Assembly (NCBI GenBank): GCA_026874595.1
Contig: CM049316.1
Span: forward strand, 57,173,676 to 57,237,675
Direction: 5' to 3'
From: Sipunculus nudus
Lineage: Eukaryota > Annelida > Sipuncula > Golfingiida > Sipunculidae
DNA length: 64,000 nucleotides
This document shows, piece by piece, positions 1 through 10,680 of this stretch. Each line of letters opens with the position of its first letter. The first letter of the stretch is position 1. A program made the translations under genes and the position numbers. A model generated the notes under the pieces. That model worked only from the letters and a program-made list of their open reading frames with translations. It did not search any database and was not told the origin of the DNA.

Positions 1-390
1 ATTATGGATCAGAAAAGGTGGCATATTATCTGATGATAGTGTGACCAATGTAAATGCATTAATCACAGCAAAGTCGGACAGAGTGGATGTCCCTTCAGTT
101 TCGAAAAAGGGAAAGAATATCGTCGCTGGTGGAACTGGATGGTCTATTTTTTCTTGACCCTGACTAGGATGCCTCGATCAGTTACTAAAATTCTTTCCTT
201 GTCAAATGGCTGTCTGAACCGAATTTAGAAAATGAAGCAACCATCATGTCCCCTTCCCTAAGAAGCCAAAAAAAGGGGACTAACCAGCAACCTAGGAAGC
301 CGCATCTTCAGCCTGTGACAAATTTAGAAGGGGCCGAACTTTCAATAAAATTGGTGTTTTTTTTTAAAGATTTTTTGGTGGAGGAAACCG
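1..390. other. No gene recognised
   Basis: I see no convincing coding exon, RNA gene or transposon protein here. A poly-T run near 358-364 and the 3' edge of the neighbouring SINE lie at the right side. The stretch may be the missing 3' part of the DIRS-like element or flanking DNA, but no recombinase motif is visible. Confidence 0.4.
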
Positions 391-394
391 CTAC

Positions 395-765
395 CATTTT
401 TTAATGCTTTGCTTAACTAAGTTATGTACATCTACAGAGTTCCATTCCTGTTTCGGACTAGGTGACAGGGGCTTATATCCGATTTTCCCTGGTGTCAACC
501 AGGTTCGGTATACGACTCCTGCGGGCCCTAAGGTGTGAATCATCCCCATTACTGGGTCATAACACCGAGGAACCCACGAAAGGCGCACTCGTTTGTTAGT
601 GAAACACGACTGATGGGCACAGTACCCATTAAGCCTGCAGAACGCTAACCCTTGGTGGTGGCCGACCGTGAAAAATCTCACTGCCTCGCGATCGGCTGAG
701 ATTCGAACTCACGATCTCTCGGCTTTGAGTCCTGCGCTCTAACCCTGATCCACCGAAGCCGGTAG
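395..765 (-). mobile_element. tRNA-derived SINE
   Basis: Read on the minus strand, the element starts with a tRNA-like head. An A-box-like TGGATCAGGGTTAG lies at about 739-752, and a very good B box, GAGTTCGAATCTC, lies at about 698-710. An unrelated body of about 290 bp follows and ends in GCATTAAAAAATGG, an A-rich tail. The 5' and 3' arms of the tRNA-like part do not form a good acceptor stem, so I do not call a functional tRNA gene. No clear target-site duplication was found. It sits directly at the 3' side of a broken retrotransposon, which suggests insertion into or next to it. Confidence 0.7.
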
Positions 766-780
766 GTAGTTTTTTCTTTA

Positions 781-981
781 CTACACGCGCTTGATGCACA
801 GCAAGACCGACTTGAGAAAATAATTGTCTTGTAATGGATTAGGAAATCCTGCCTCCCTATGAAGGATTCGCATGATATTTATATACTGTTTTACTGTGCT
901 GAATCTACTACGCGCCAGAAATGCAGCATATCTACACAAGTTGTCATTTGTAATAGGCTTTGGTTGTATATCCAAGTCCAT
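781..981 (-). pseudogene. Tyrosine recombinase N-terminal fragment
   Basis: The 66-residue frame contains TVKQYINIMRILHREAG and then PNPLQDNYFLKSVLLCIKR. This is the core-binding (SAM-like) region of the YR of DIRS/Ngaro elements. The catalytic R-H-R-Y part is not visible downstream, where the SINE begins. Confidence 0.7.
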
Positions 982-1152
982 ACATAATTTTAAATAAGCC
1001 CTCCTGTGTACATTGTATGTTTGTTTTGCGCTTTTTACGAAAGTCGATGACCAGTAGAACCTGATTTTCCGTTCAGCAGTTCAGCCAGTTGTGTACACGT
1101 CGCATCTGTGGGAAAAGATATACAAACGATTTACTAGACGTGATAAGATAGG

Positions 1153-1661
1153 TCAGTTAGCAATGATATGCACCAGGCTACTTTGATCATGATACAGCAA
1201 GGAGGCTAGCCGTAAAATCTGTCCTGATTGGGGAAGCCTTGAAATGGCGTCTTTATTACGATTCCATTTTCTCGGAACATGTATGGATTCCAGCAAAATG
1301 TTATATTCAGACGATATAAAAATGTGAACAAATACCCTTTCGTTTTCCCAATACCTCCCCCACTTTCTTGCTGCCCATACAACAGAGAGTACCTGTTTGT
1401 AATTTATATACATGTTTTTACTGTGGGCCAATCAGCTGCCCAGTTGACTTACACCCAGTCATTGTGATGCTGGTTACCTGTTGCAATTGTTGAAGCATCC
1501 ATAAAAACACGTGTGTCTGTGAGTAATGGTTGGTAACACCTCCTGAACCCATGTTTTTGCAGGCATGTTTGCCACCATCTAATATCTTTATGGATTTCCC
1601 CTGACTGCTTTGCCCGATGGAACCCCCTTTTACAATAGGCCATAGTGATAAAAGAATACAC
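1153..1661 (-). pseudogene. RNase H fragment (DIRS-like)
   Basis: Two overlapping frames carry RNase H motifs. 'DTRVFMDAST' in 1661-1449 has the first catalytic Asp region. In 1431-1153, INYKQVLSVVWAARKWG is followed by 'SRLPQ', the usual end of the DIRS/Ngaro RNase H domain (normally '..ADALSRL'). The frame break between them shows that it is not functional. Confidence 0.7.
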
Positions 1662-1931
1662 CGTAAAAATACTTTACCGTCGCGTACAACCTGGCAAGCC
1701 CAGTTTAATTTCCCGACTAGACGCTCCTTAAGCTTAATGCAGAATTCGCTTGAAATATATTACTTTTTTATAAGGTAGTGCAATTGAAAGGGTCTTTGTA
1801 TCAATTAAAAAACCTAAGAAGGTTAGATTCTGTACAGGGCCTTCTACCTTTTTTCCACTTTATACAGAAACCTAATAGCCTCAGAAGTATTAAAAGTTGC
1901 GACATCGCAATTCGACTGTTTTACCCACAAT

Positions 1932-2303
1932 GAAAAAATCGTCCAGGTATACGACAACGGAACTGAAACCCCTTTGTGCCATCATACGTCTCACGGACTG
2001 AGTTCATCTGTGAAATATGGATGGGGCGCAACTAGCTCCGAATGGGAATCTAGTGTCGACCATAAGTCTCCTACGTGTGACCCTCAGGTCCATTTTAATC
2101 TGGTGGCTATATAGTTTGATGCATGTCTTGCCCCTACTGTTAGAGCCAGGTGCTCCTAAAACCGATTGTGCAACGTCGACGATCTTAAAGTTAGGCACAT
2201 CAGCCAATTGTCTAAGGTGTAATGATGGATCCATATGGGTATTTGCCAGTAGTGGGCTAGCGTGATTTGAATTGTGTAAAGCTATCGGCGTACCCAGATT
2301 CAC
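1932..2303 (-). pseudogene. Reverse transcriptase fragment (DIRS-like)
   Basis: The frame from 2303 to 2004 reads through an RT palm segment with KMDLR and VDTRFPFGASCAPSIF, which matches the DIRS-type pattern 'VDxxLPFGLRSAPxIF'. After a frame change, a second piece at 1949-1932 encodes YLDDFF, the catalytic YxDD box of reverse transcriptases. The copy cannot be translated continuously. Confidence 0.75.
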
Positions 2304-2420
2304 GGTTTGTTGAATGCTCCCCCGTTGGGTCGTTCACAGCGTCAGCGGTGGCTTTTGTGCTTAGTTCTTGTTGACTTCCAGCCTAGTGTACATTCTGAAT
2401 AGCGCACAATTTGAACCTCT

Positions 2421-3075
2421 CACTACGCACTTCGAATACGCATGCCGAAAACCATTAGGCATTCTTAACTTGAGACATGTTTTTTATAATAACTGTTTAT
2501 GGAGGTAGAGTGGGTAAGCACACAAAATATAAGGTAGATGATCTTTTATGAAGGTAGAGTGGGTAAGCACGCAAAATACATGGTAGTATACCTTCCACAC
2601 AAAGGTCTAAATTAACACAGCACTCAAACCGATACCAAGAATACAATATTTATTGTGATATTAATACATATACCCCAGTCAACTTATCAATTATATGTTT
2701 AGACATAATACGAATCATGTATGGAAGATATATATGCTTCGCGGAATAGATTCTCATATACCAAATTGGACTTTAAAGTAGTTCTATTCGGATTTGTTAA
2801 TGTATGTGATGATCGTGTTAACATGTCGATGTTATTTGCAATGCTGCTTTCGGAAAAATGTAAGAAAAACCACACAGTTTGTTATAAAATAATAGTGTTC
2901 AACGAGCCCACATCGTCTCTTTCTCTCTCTCTCCTCTTAACTGACTTATCGCATTGGACAATTCATCTGGACAAACTGCAAGACATAAATACATAATATA
3001 ACAACAGTTTTTATATTAAACTATGTCAAGGTTATTTGCTCTTCAGGAACTTATTATTGTATTGAAAGGACATGG
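2421..3075. other. Spacer with a short tandem duplication
   Basis: No gene is seen. A segment of about 27 bp beginning GGAGGTAGAGTGGGTAAGCA near 2501 is repeated about 49 bp later (near 2551) with two or three changes. A 3'-terminal micro-exon for locus A should lie here if A resembles B and D, but none with the QKNCPLR signature was found. Confidence 0.4.
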
Positions 3076-3139
3076 TTACTCAAGTTTAGACTGTAGAACA
3101 ACTGTTAGACTTCCCTCCCTTTCCGGTTTCCTTTTAAAA

Positions 3140-3335
3140 TTACATCAAAGATTTTTCATTTATCGCGGACCAGATTTCAAAGAGTACCTGTAAAAGGTCA
3201 ACATCTTTGGTGACATTGATCTCAAAGCCAAGCTCCCGGTTAATGATGGCTGTCAGTTGTTCATTGCTCATAATCACTGCAGGGTCCACATTATGTTTGT
3301 TGATGATGCTGATTATGTATTCCTTGTAAGGTTTG
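3140..3335 (-). CDS. Locus A LDD exon (C-terminal)
   Basis: The acceptor TTCGTAG is followed by one base that completes a Cys codon across the junction, then KPYKEYIISIINKHNVDP. This matches the HOIP LDD segment 'LCxxxYKEYLVSLINAHSLDP'. A good donor (CAG|GTACTC) lies after 3188 and gives a 148-nt exon, the same as in B and D. Without splicing, the frame reads 16 further codons, including VLFEIWSAINEKSLM, to TAA at 3140. In HOIP this region positions the acceptor ubiquitin; here that role is inferred by family. Confidence 0.8.
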
Positions 3336-3525
3336 CTACGAAGAAAATTATATTACAAAGGGAAGGTAATCCGACGAGACACATTTTTTTTAAAATAATT
3401 AGTAAATTATCGTGACAGAGAACTGCTTTCATTTTACAGATTTGTGCATATGAATCACACATGTAACATACAGAGAAGCATAATACCTTTCCAGACGAAA
3501 AAAAAATAAAATCATGCCGACATAC

Positions 3526-3635
3526 CATAACCATGTCAATTTTTTCCTTGTATTCTCAGCTGCGATAACTTCGACGTCGCACTCCCGTCTTTGTGCTTCC
3601 ATTTTTAACCAGTCCAAGTAATCCTTGTATGGGCA
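3526..3635 (-). CDS. Locus A LDD exon (helical part)
   Basis: Read in phase 0 after TTTCAG, it encodes CPYKDYLDWLKMEAQRRECD and ends ..LTWL plus TG, to be completed by the next exon into Cys. The paralogues show the same YKDYxDW...A..EN...WLC pattern, so this exon is well supported. Confidence 0.8.
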
Positions 3636-3947
3636 CTGAAATCTCTTTTAATATATTAAGAAAGATTATTAAATGAAACAAAAATCATGATATACTATTA
3701 AAACATATTTCATTACTTTAACATGTGCAGAAGGACAACGAACAGAGACCAATTTTTATATGCATGACTGAAAGGTATATTAAATAAAAACACTTTTCCA
3801 CTGAAAAAAAAATTAAACACTGAAGTGTGAAAAAGTCTACCGAGAATAAATGCCTTTAAACGAATTTAGAAAACAAAAATCTGAAATCCCCCTTTAAAAC
3901 ATTACAAGATAAACGATAGCTTGAGCATCTACAAAAGCTTTACTTAC

Positions 3948-4058
3948 ATACAGAAGTTTCTTCAATGTCTTCGTGTCTACGTCCCGTAGGTGGAAAACAC
4001 AGTTCTTCGGGTGGTGACAGTGAGGATTTCTAGGACAGCTTTCTGTTTTTGTGCAGTT
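3948..4058 (-). CDS. Locus A RING2/LDD zinc exon
   Basis: This 37-codon exon begins NCTKTESCP and contains HCHHPKNCVF. The paralogues and HOIP have HHPRDC at this place, so A carries RD to KN changes. The remaining Cys and His positions are kept. It is the same length (111 nt) as its counterparts in B and C. Confidence 0.85.
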
Positions 4059-4115
4059 CTTGAAGGACAATTTTAGACTTTAGTTTTATATATATTTTTT
4101 GCAAATTCTCAATCT

Positions 4116-4126
<11 letters not shown>

Positions 4127-4182
<56 letters not shown>

Positions 4183-4185
4183 ATT

Positions 4186-4236
<51 letters not shown>
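4127..4236. repeat. (CA)n(TA)n microsatellite
   Basis: A (CA) run passes into (TA), is broken by GTTAATTGAC and continues as (TA). It lies inside the 3.3-kb intron of locus A. Confidence 0.95.
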
Positions 4237-4237
<1 letters not shown>

Positions 4238-4899
4238 CGTTCCCTTATATAATAAAAATTGATGAAAAAATATGAAATATATAAAATACTAAAATCTTAT
4301 GCTCGGTATGCAGTCCTGAAAGTATCGAATATCTCAGTGTTATAATATCCACTGGTGAATGAAACCCAACCTGGTCACCACCAAACGTTATCTATGTAAA
4401 AGCATATAATAATAATAATAATAATAAATACAATACATGCTATGCATGCTTTTAAACGCTGAAACATAAACAAAGATGATATAATGATAATTAATTATAA
4501 GCGTTTAAAAGTACATCAGACAATTCAATAGATTCTGAATAAGGAACTAAGATGGTTATAAATAGCTAGGTTTCATATAGTAGACTATAGTATGACTATA
4601 GTAGAACATAACAAATAGGTGAGTTTTTAATTTGCTTTTACATTCTGATAAAATAGAACGGAATCTCATTGTGTCGGGCAGATTGTTCCAGAGTCTAGAA
4701 CCAAGAAAGCTGAATGCCCCGTTTTGTATTGATGACGATTTTGTAAATTCACATAATAAATTTTGGTAATCCTCTGACTGAAAAACGGTGACTGAGGATA
4801 TAATGACATAATGCATGTGTGACATGTATTATACAATTCAAGCACTGACCATTTTGAACCCAAGTGCATGCACCAATTACACAAATTTCACTGCTGAAA

Positions 4900-7140
4900 T
4901 ATGCTATGGATGCACACAACACAAAAATGATTGTATATGGCACCACTAGTCTTGTGTACGAGAAAGCCATCCAAGATGTATGGACATGAAGGGGCATGGC
5001 ACCCATGAGGTGATCACATGCAGCCTTGAGGGGCATGGCACCAATGAGGTGATCACATGGAGCCTTGAGGAAATGGAGCTGAACTGACCTTATGACCCCT
5101 GGCAAACTAAGTGTACAGTCATTGAACTCTTGACTGGTACCTGACTACACTGAGTGAACTCTTGACCTATATCTGGCTGCACTGAGTGAACACTTGACCT
5201 TTTGCGTAATCTGATACACTTGGCTGTCTGCCAAACTATAAATAGACCCAGACTGACCTATGGCCTGTTGCCAAATCTGGAACAGTTGGCAGTCTGACAA
5301 GCTATTTATAGATACAGACACAATCTTGGCCTGTACGTAAATCTGTTTACACATACGGAAAGACTTTGGCTGAATTGCTTATTTTTATAAAATATTTAGA
5401 ATAATAAAAGATGCAGTCCTTTCATTGTTAAAGGTCCAATAATTTTGCCAAAAATCATTTAAGTAAATTTGAACAAAGGCCACCTAAAAATCATTTATGC
5501 GCAATGTTACAGAAATAATCAATGAAACAATATTTTTGTAAAAGAAGAATATTACAGTCCTAAATTTGATAAAGACTTACTAAGGGCTACAAGAGTAACT
5601 TCAGCTTTCAATGACTCTACCAAAAATCATTGTACCAAACTCTTCTTATAAAATGAGAGAACTTATAACATTCTTGGGATATTAAAACCAATCAGCTTCA
5701 GTTTCATCATGAAACATTTTTAAGCTGAAAAGGGCTAACATTACAATTTTTTTTGTCCATAAAATAAACAGGTGGATGAAGGTGGCACCACAAAACCTCA
5801 GTTTTAAACATGAGTCATGTTGCAACATTTGCACAAAACTTAGTGATGCTAGCTCCTGTCGTTCTGAGATTCTCATGTTAGTTTGGCGTAATGACTGATT
5901 TCAAATTCCTGCAACTCGGCCAAAATTAGCCAAATATTAACCAATCGAACAAACTTGAGAGTACTTATCCCTGGGATAATTTTTCTGAAATATTGAACAA
6001 TTTGGCTCAGGATTTTGGATAAAAAAAATTTCAAAGTCTTTCAAGCTTTTCCCCCATATAAAATGATGTAGGCTGCAACAGAAAAGCTGTATCCCAGAAC
6101 ATTTGAAACCTGACTGAATTTTATGTAAATTTTGCGGATGCTTGCTCCGTCTGTTCCTGAGAAATCATGGGTTAATGTACTGATAATCGATGACCCCCGT
6201 ACAAAAAGGTTGATGCAGGTGGCGTCGTCAATACCTAAATTTCAGATATGACATATGAGACCAAAATTGGCATAAAATTTGGTGATTATAGCCCCAGCCG
6301 TTTCTGAGATTGCAATTTTAGTATGGTTTTTTTTTTTACATATGACTTAGTTCAACTCCCTGTAACACGGCCAAAAATCCCCGAACTAGGGCCATTCGGA
6401 CGAATTTGAGACGGGTTGTTCTGGGAATCATTTCTCTGAAATATAGGACAATTTGGCTAAACGGTTTCGGAGTAGAAGATTTTTAAAGGTTTCAAAGCTT
6501 TTCCACGTAAAATGTTAACTGATGCAGGTGGCGCCAGTAAAAATCTGCATGCTACAACATTTGATATGTGACTGATTTTTGTGTATAATTTTGGGATGCT
6601 AGCTCCTGTTGTTCCCGAGAAATTATGGGTTAATGTACTGATCACCGATGACCCCCATTTAAAAAAGGTCAATGCAGGTGGCCCCACTAATACCTAAATT
6701 TCAAATATGACTCATGTGACCAACACTGGCATAAAATTTGGTGATGATAGCTAGCTCCATCAGTTTCTGAGAGTGTAATTTAAGTATTTTTTTGACAGAT
6801 GACTTAGTTCAACTTCCTGTCACTCGGCCAAAAATCACCGAACCGTTCGAACAAACTTGAGAGAGATTGTTCCAAGAATCATTTCTGTGAAATATTGGAC
6901 AATTTGGCTAAACAGTTTCGGAAAAGGAGATTTTTAAAGTTTTTTTAGCTTTTTTTCCCTATTAAATCTAAGAAAATGCAGTTAGCCGAAAAATAAGCAA
7001 AATCCGGTAGTTTTTTTTATGATTAATCTTTTGCATCAAATTTAGTAATGCTAGCTCCTGCCGTATTTCAAGATAGTATGCGTTAACAGAAGGAAGACGG
7101 CCGACGCCACATTATCGCATGAGCTCACAGGTTCCCTACA
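4900..7140. repeat. 2.2-kb dispersed repeat, copy 1
   Basis: The segment shares its blocks, in the same order, with 34850-37165: 'GTACGAGAAAGCCATCCAAG' plus 'GATGTATGGACATG' near the left; a middle part with TATAAATAGA..CAGAC and repeated 'GTTAATGTACTGAT..CCGATGAC'; and a right end GCATGAGCTCACAGGTT. Internally it repeats short sections ending in 'GCAGGTGGCxCCAC'. No protein was recognised. It fills most of the intron between the RING2 and RING2/LDD exons of locus A. Confidence 0.75.
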
Positions 7141-7321
7141 AAATCGCTACTTATATTGCAAGGATTGGGTGGAATGTTCTTAGCTGTACATTTCAAATAT
7201 ACTTTCTCTGAAGGATTAAACGGGTAAGGATGGTTGGCATTCGATAAACACATACAATAATTAATTAAATACATTTTTACTATGGACCCCAGTCAGAAGT
7301 TAAACTATAGCGTTTATATAC

Positions 7322-7434
7322 CTGCTCCAGTTCCCTGTTACAGCCATCGCAGAAAGCATGAAAACACGAAGCACATATTCTTTCTTCAAAATGACCAAGA
7401 CCAGGCATACACGCAGACTCACATATCGGACAAC
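7322..7434 (-). CDS. Locus A RING2-like exon
   Basis: After TTTCAG the two first bases complete an Arg codon. Then come CPIC, an extra Cys three residues later, PGLGHFEER, CASC and FCDGC. Cys spacing equals HOIP RING2 (15 residues between the second and third zinc Cys), but the position of the HOIP catalytic Cys885 holds Phe (GHF) and the two residues after it are Glu-Glu. The exon is 113 nt, as in C and D. It is intact in this copy. Confidence 0.85.
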
Positions 7435-7689
7435 CTGAAATTTATATATAATCCATACAGCGTGTAGTCACGGGATATTGCCGTCAGAATAACATGAGTG
7501 CCTCAGGAAACTATACATGCAATATTCTGTTTCTGAACATCATTTAATTTGTTTAAATCGTAAATTATGCATATTTATTTTTATAAATGTCGAATCAAGT
7601 ACCGCACTGTATATATGAAACACTGTACACTGTATAAAGGTTCAATAAAACATTAAAAAAAATTTAAAACGAATGATCACGATACGTAC

Positions 7690-7747
7690 GGGCTTGTTCC
7701 TTTTGAAAATAATTGCTGACGTCATAGTTTAGCATTGTGACTTTGGC
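7690..7747 (-). CDS. Locus A linker exon
   Basis: A 58-nt exon with acceptor TTTTACAG and donor C|GTACGT encodes AKVTMLNYDVSNYFQKEQA. The counterpart in D reads VYVTLQNDFSDYFRKEKG. It joins the last zinc finger directly to the RING2 module, in the place where HOIP has its UBA, RING1 and IBR. Confidence 0.75.
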
Positions 7748-7822
7748 CTGTAAAATAGAATAAAATAATTTTTCCATTGGTATCATATCTTAAATACAAT
7801 TCCTGTCTACAAACCTGTCCCC

Positions 7823-7825
<3 letters not shown>

Positions 7826-7872
<47 letters not shown>
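7826..7872. repeat. (TA)n microsatellite
   Basis: An uninterrupted TA run in the intron between the NZF3 and linker exons of locus A. Confidence 0.9.
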
Positions 7873-7879
<7 letters not shown>

Positions 7880-7933
7880 TGACGATCGTTTACCTGTTAA
7901 ATATAAATTATATTTCTCAAAAAATAAAATTAC

Positions 7934-8194
7934 CTCCCGAACTTTTGATGGGTCCTGGCTAACCATATCCAACACATGTAGTTGAAAATTTTCGATTTCC
8001 TTTTCGATTACTGCAGATCTCGGTAGCGCTGTTTTACTGCTTGGGTCCAATATATCAAGTTTCTGTGTGGATGAAAACCCTTTCCCTGACAGTGATGTGT
8101 AGCACATCTCGCATATGTTCGTAGTGGGACGATTCAGGTATGTGCATACGGTACATTGCCTATTTACGTTTGAACCTTCAGCTACCATGCCACC
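7934..8194 (-). CDS. Locus A NZF3 zinc-finger exon
   Basis: The 87-codon exon holds the RanBP2/NZF finger CTVCTYLNRPTTNICEMC (C-x2-C-x10-C-x2-C), followed by a charged, probably helical tail (VIEKEIENFQLHVLDMVSQD). The Thr-Tyr after the second Cys and the Met before the last Cys resemble the T-F...M ubiquitin-contact signature of NZF domains, so ubiquitin binding is plausible. Boundaries are TTTATAG at 8194 and GAG|GTAATT at 7934. Confidence 0.85.
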
Positions 8195-8377
8195 CTATAA
8201 AGAAACGGATAAAACAATAATACACATATGAGCACGCATTGCTATAACACAGCACACTGAATTTGGATACTTGTTAATTGCCTCCGCCATGCAGGTTATT
8301 AGTTCATTCCCGTATGTGTGTGTGTGTATTAGTTCAAAACATAGCTCCAGCAATCATGAACTTACTCTCATTAAATT

Positions 8378-8383
<6 letters not shown>

Positions 8384-8466
<83 letters not shown>
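8384..8466. repeat. (CT)n(TA)n microsatellite
   Basis: A CT run passes into a long TA run that ends exactly at the left terminus of the pogo-like element. Confidence 0.9.
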
Positions 8467-8470
<4 letters not shown>

Positions 8471-9435
8471 TGAAACCTGTCTAAAGCGGACAGTCAAGGG
8501 ACTCAATCATTTTGACCTTAATAGTGAGGTGTCCTTATTAGGCAGGTTCATCTTGGTTGATAACTGAGGGATTATAAATAAAGACAACGAATAGCTGCAA
8601 GAACATGTTTATTGTATTATATCAGATATCATGTATATGTACAACATATTCATGCACACATCATGCATTCAATATTCATATACAAACTGTGATTACTTTT
8701 ATTTATCTCAAGAAGTGAACAATATAAGGAGAAAAGTCGATGAAGACAACCGTAAAAACAATGTACATATACTCGCGTACGCTCTTTATCGCTGAATCAC
8801 ATAGTCGAATAAGCTTGACATTCTCAGTTTGAGATATACTGAGCAAAACCGATAAATAAAAATCAAACACCCTGCTATAACAAAGTGACTAATTTTACAA
8901 TTAGAGATTGCGTGGTGAGAGCAAGGACGCATGAGAAATCGGTAGCCGTTTAATAAATTTATTGACCCCGCGGTCGAGCAAAAAATATGCAGCTTCGCAA
9001 CGTCTGAATGATCAACCGGGGAATAAAGTGACACGATGTTTAACGCTTCGTATTTTCTGTGTTTAACTTATGAGCATATCACACCGTGACATGAGCACGG
9101 ACACGCATTAAGGTAACAACTGAGGATTGCATGATCCTTTGTGTTCCAGTCCCGGGAACAGCAACAGTACCGGTGGTCTTTGATGTTGCCCGGGGCGAGT
9201 AATCAGTGTCCGCCGGAGGTGGCGTATCGTGTCCGCATTTGTCAGGTTCATTTACTCTTAGAATGTTGGTTTGAGTTGAAATCTGCTGTCCGTTGTCCGC
9301 AGTAGTGAGGTGTCCGCCTTACAGAGGTTCTGCTTATACATGACATATAGGGAATTTTGAACGGACTTAACTATCTTGTCCGTTATAGCCATTTTTCCGC
9401 CTTAGTGAGGTGTCCGTTAGACAAGTTTTCACTGA
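8467..9435. mobile_element. Pogo/Tc1-like non-autonomous element
   Basis: The left end reads CAGTGAAACCTGTCTAAAGC. The right end, reverse-complemented, reads CAGTGAAAACTTGTCTAACG. These are imperfect terminal inverted repeats of about 25 bp, bordered by TA on the left and AATA on the right. CAGTGAAACC ends and TA insertion are typical of pogo/Tigger-like MITEs in invertebrates. No transposase frame is present. It lies in a locus A intron. Confidence 0.75.
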
Positions 9436-9474
9436 ATATAATAGTATATTTAGCCGTGTACGTAGTCTTCACGT

Positions 9475-9753
9475 AGTCAGGTATAAATGAGAGTTGACGC
9501 CTAAGTTTCGACTTACTTTTTAATAGATGTCACGAGCTTGCGGAGCTCACAGGCTCCTTCATCAGGTGACAGACAAGTGGGGTAAATGTATATATGGTAA
9601 GTATAATTCGGTCTGGCTATTGTTCTATTACCCATAATTTAGTATGTTGGGTACAGTGGTACATAATTTTCAAAGGTCAATTAATGTTTATGCCCTCTGA
9701 CGCTAAGGGTTACAAAGTAAGTCGAAACTAAGGCATCACCTCTCATTCATACT

Positions 9754-9760
<7 letters not shown>
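9475..9760. mobile_element. Foldback MITE
   Basis: The outer 40-45 bp on the left (AGGTATAAATGAGAGTTGAC then GCCTAAGTTTCGACTTACTT) recur inverted on the right (AAGTAAGTCGAAACTAAGGC then ATCACCTCTCATTCATACTT). The unit is about 285 bp with no coding capacity. It is followed by a (TA)n run at about 9760-9798. Confidence 0.75.
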
Positions 9761-9800
<40 letters not shown>

Positions 9801-9826
9801 TAAGACAAGAGATGTTTCATATTTAC

Positions 9827-9898
9827 CTCTAAGATTGCTGCGCCAGCTCCATGTTCTAGAACATCTGATGCAATATTATCAACACCACCCCCTTTTTC
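9827..9898 (-). CDS. Locus A linker exon (24 codons)
   Basis: A 72-nt exon with acceptor TTTGAAAG and donor GAG|GTAAAT encodes EKGGGVDNIASDVLEHGAG and five more residues. It is phase 0 at both ends, and no counterpart was found in C or D. Confidence rests on splice sites and frame only. Confidence 0.55.
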
Positions 9899-10545
9899 CT
9901 TTCAAAAATATAGATTATTATTTAATATAGAATGATTTGCTGTTAATACAGAAAAAAACTGCATACGAAATGACACCGCACTAAGGAACAAGTTCATATT
10001 ATCAATTTGATTCTGCAACGGGAGGTATTGGTAAAACGCTGAACAAAAAGGAATTGTTTAATTTATATGAAACTCACAAATGTTAATAAAAGCAAACCAG
10101 TGCGCTAGAGGTAAAGTTTAAACAAACATAAATATAAAATACATGGTCAGCCATAAGACGCTTTTTTTAATCCAAGTGGTTCATTGTTTATTGCCGGAGT
10201 GCACATACTGGAGTAGAGTATTCTGCTATTATAACATACTGAACAGAAATATTAGCATTTCATAATCATTGCAAAACAAAATATGGGACTGACTAAGGAC
10301 TGGAAAAATTCTCTCACTTAAGTGCTGGTAAGCTCATACTCCCGTCTTTATATTGTGAGGAAGACTGTATAAAATGTTAGTTAATTTTTCTGGAATGGCC
10401 CAGCTAGTTTGTTGCAGAAAAAAGGGAAAGATACTGGAATATTCAACAGATACATAAATCGAGTGCATGACACTTTATATGTGAATTGGAAACCATTCTG
10501 CATAACATTCATACATATACATATATTAATAGCGCATATACATAC

Positions 10546-10680
10546 TTCGAGTTCCTTGTCGTCGCCCTCAGCTCTGATCTCCAGGGTACTGGAACACATA
10601 GCACAAGCTGTGGCATCTGGGGAGTTCAGATATGTACAAAAGTTGCAAGCATTCTGGGCCAGTGTCTCCTTCAACGATGC
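10546..10680 (-). CDS. Locus A NZF2 zinc-finger exon
   Basis: A 45-codon, phase 0/0 exon carries CNFCTYLNSPDATACAMC, a RanBP2-type finger with the T-Y...M arrangement. It is flanked by GTTACAG and GAA|GTATGT. The counterpart in D is 61357-61509. Locus C lacks this exon. Confidence 0.85.

Larger units (their letters stand above)
781..2420 (-). mobile_element. DIRS/Ngaro-like retrotransposon relic
   Basis: Three domains appear on the minus strand in the order typical of tyrosine-recombinase retrotransposons: reverse transcriptase (2303 down to about 1932), RNase H (1661 to 1153) and the start of a tyrosine recombinase (981 to 781). The frames are split by stops and shifts, so the copy is dead. 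No terminal repeats were recognised, and the recombinase catalytic half is missing at the SINE boundary. The family call rests on domain order and on characteristic motifs (YLDDFF, RFPFG, PNPLQDN). Confidence 0.8.

Noticed and set aside
680..765. Functional tRNA gene on the minus strand
   Set aside because: Box B is good, but the acceptor arms do not pair and the sequence runs on into a SINE body with an A-rich tail.
4556..5354. Several minus-strand frames between 4.5 and 5.4 kb
   Set aside because: They fall in the dispersed 2.2-kb repeat and its flank, overlap each other in different frames and show no domain.
7777..7962. Open frames made of Ile-Tyr repeats here and at 8271, 15039-15432, 26182, 37996, 50549, 51434-51816 and 60071
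   Set aside because: They are translations of (TA)n microsatellites.
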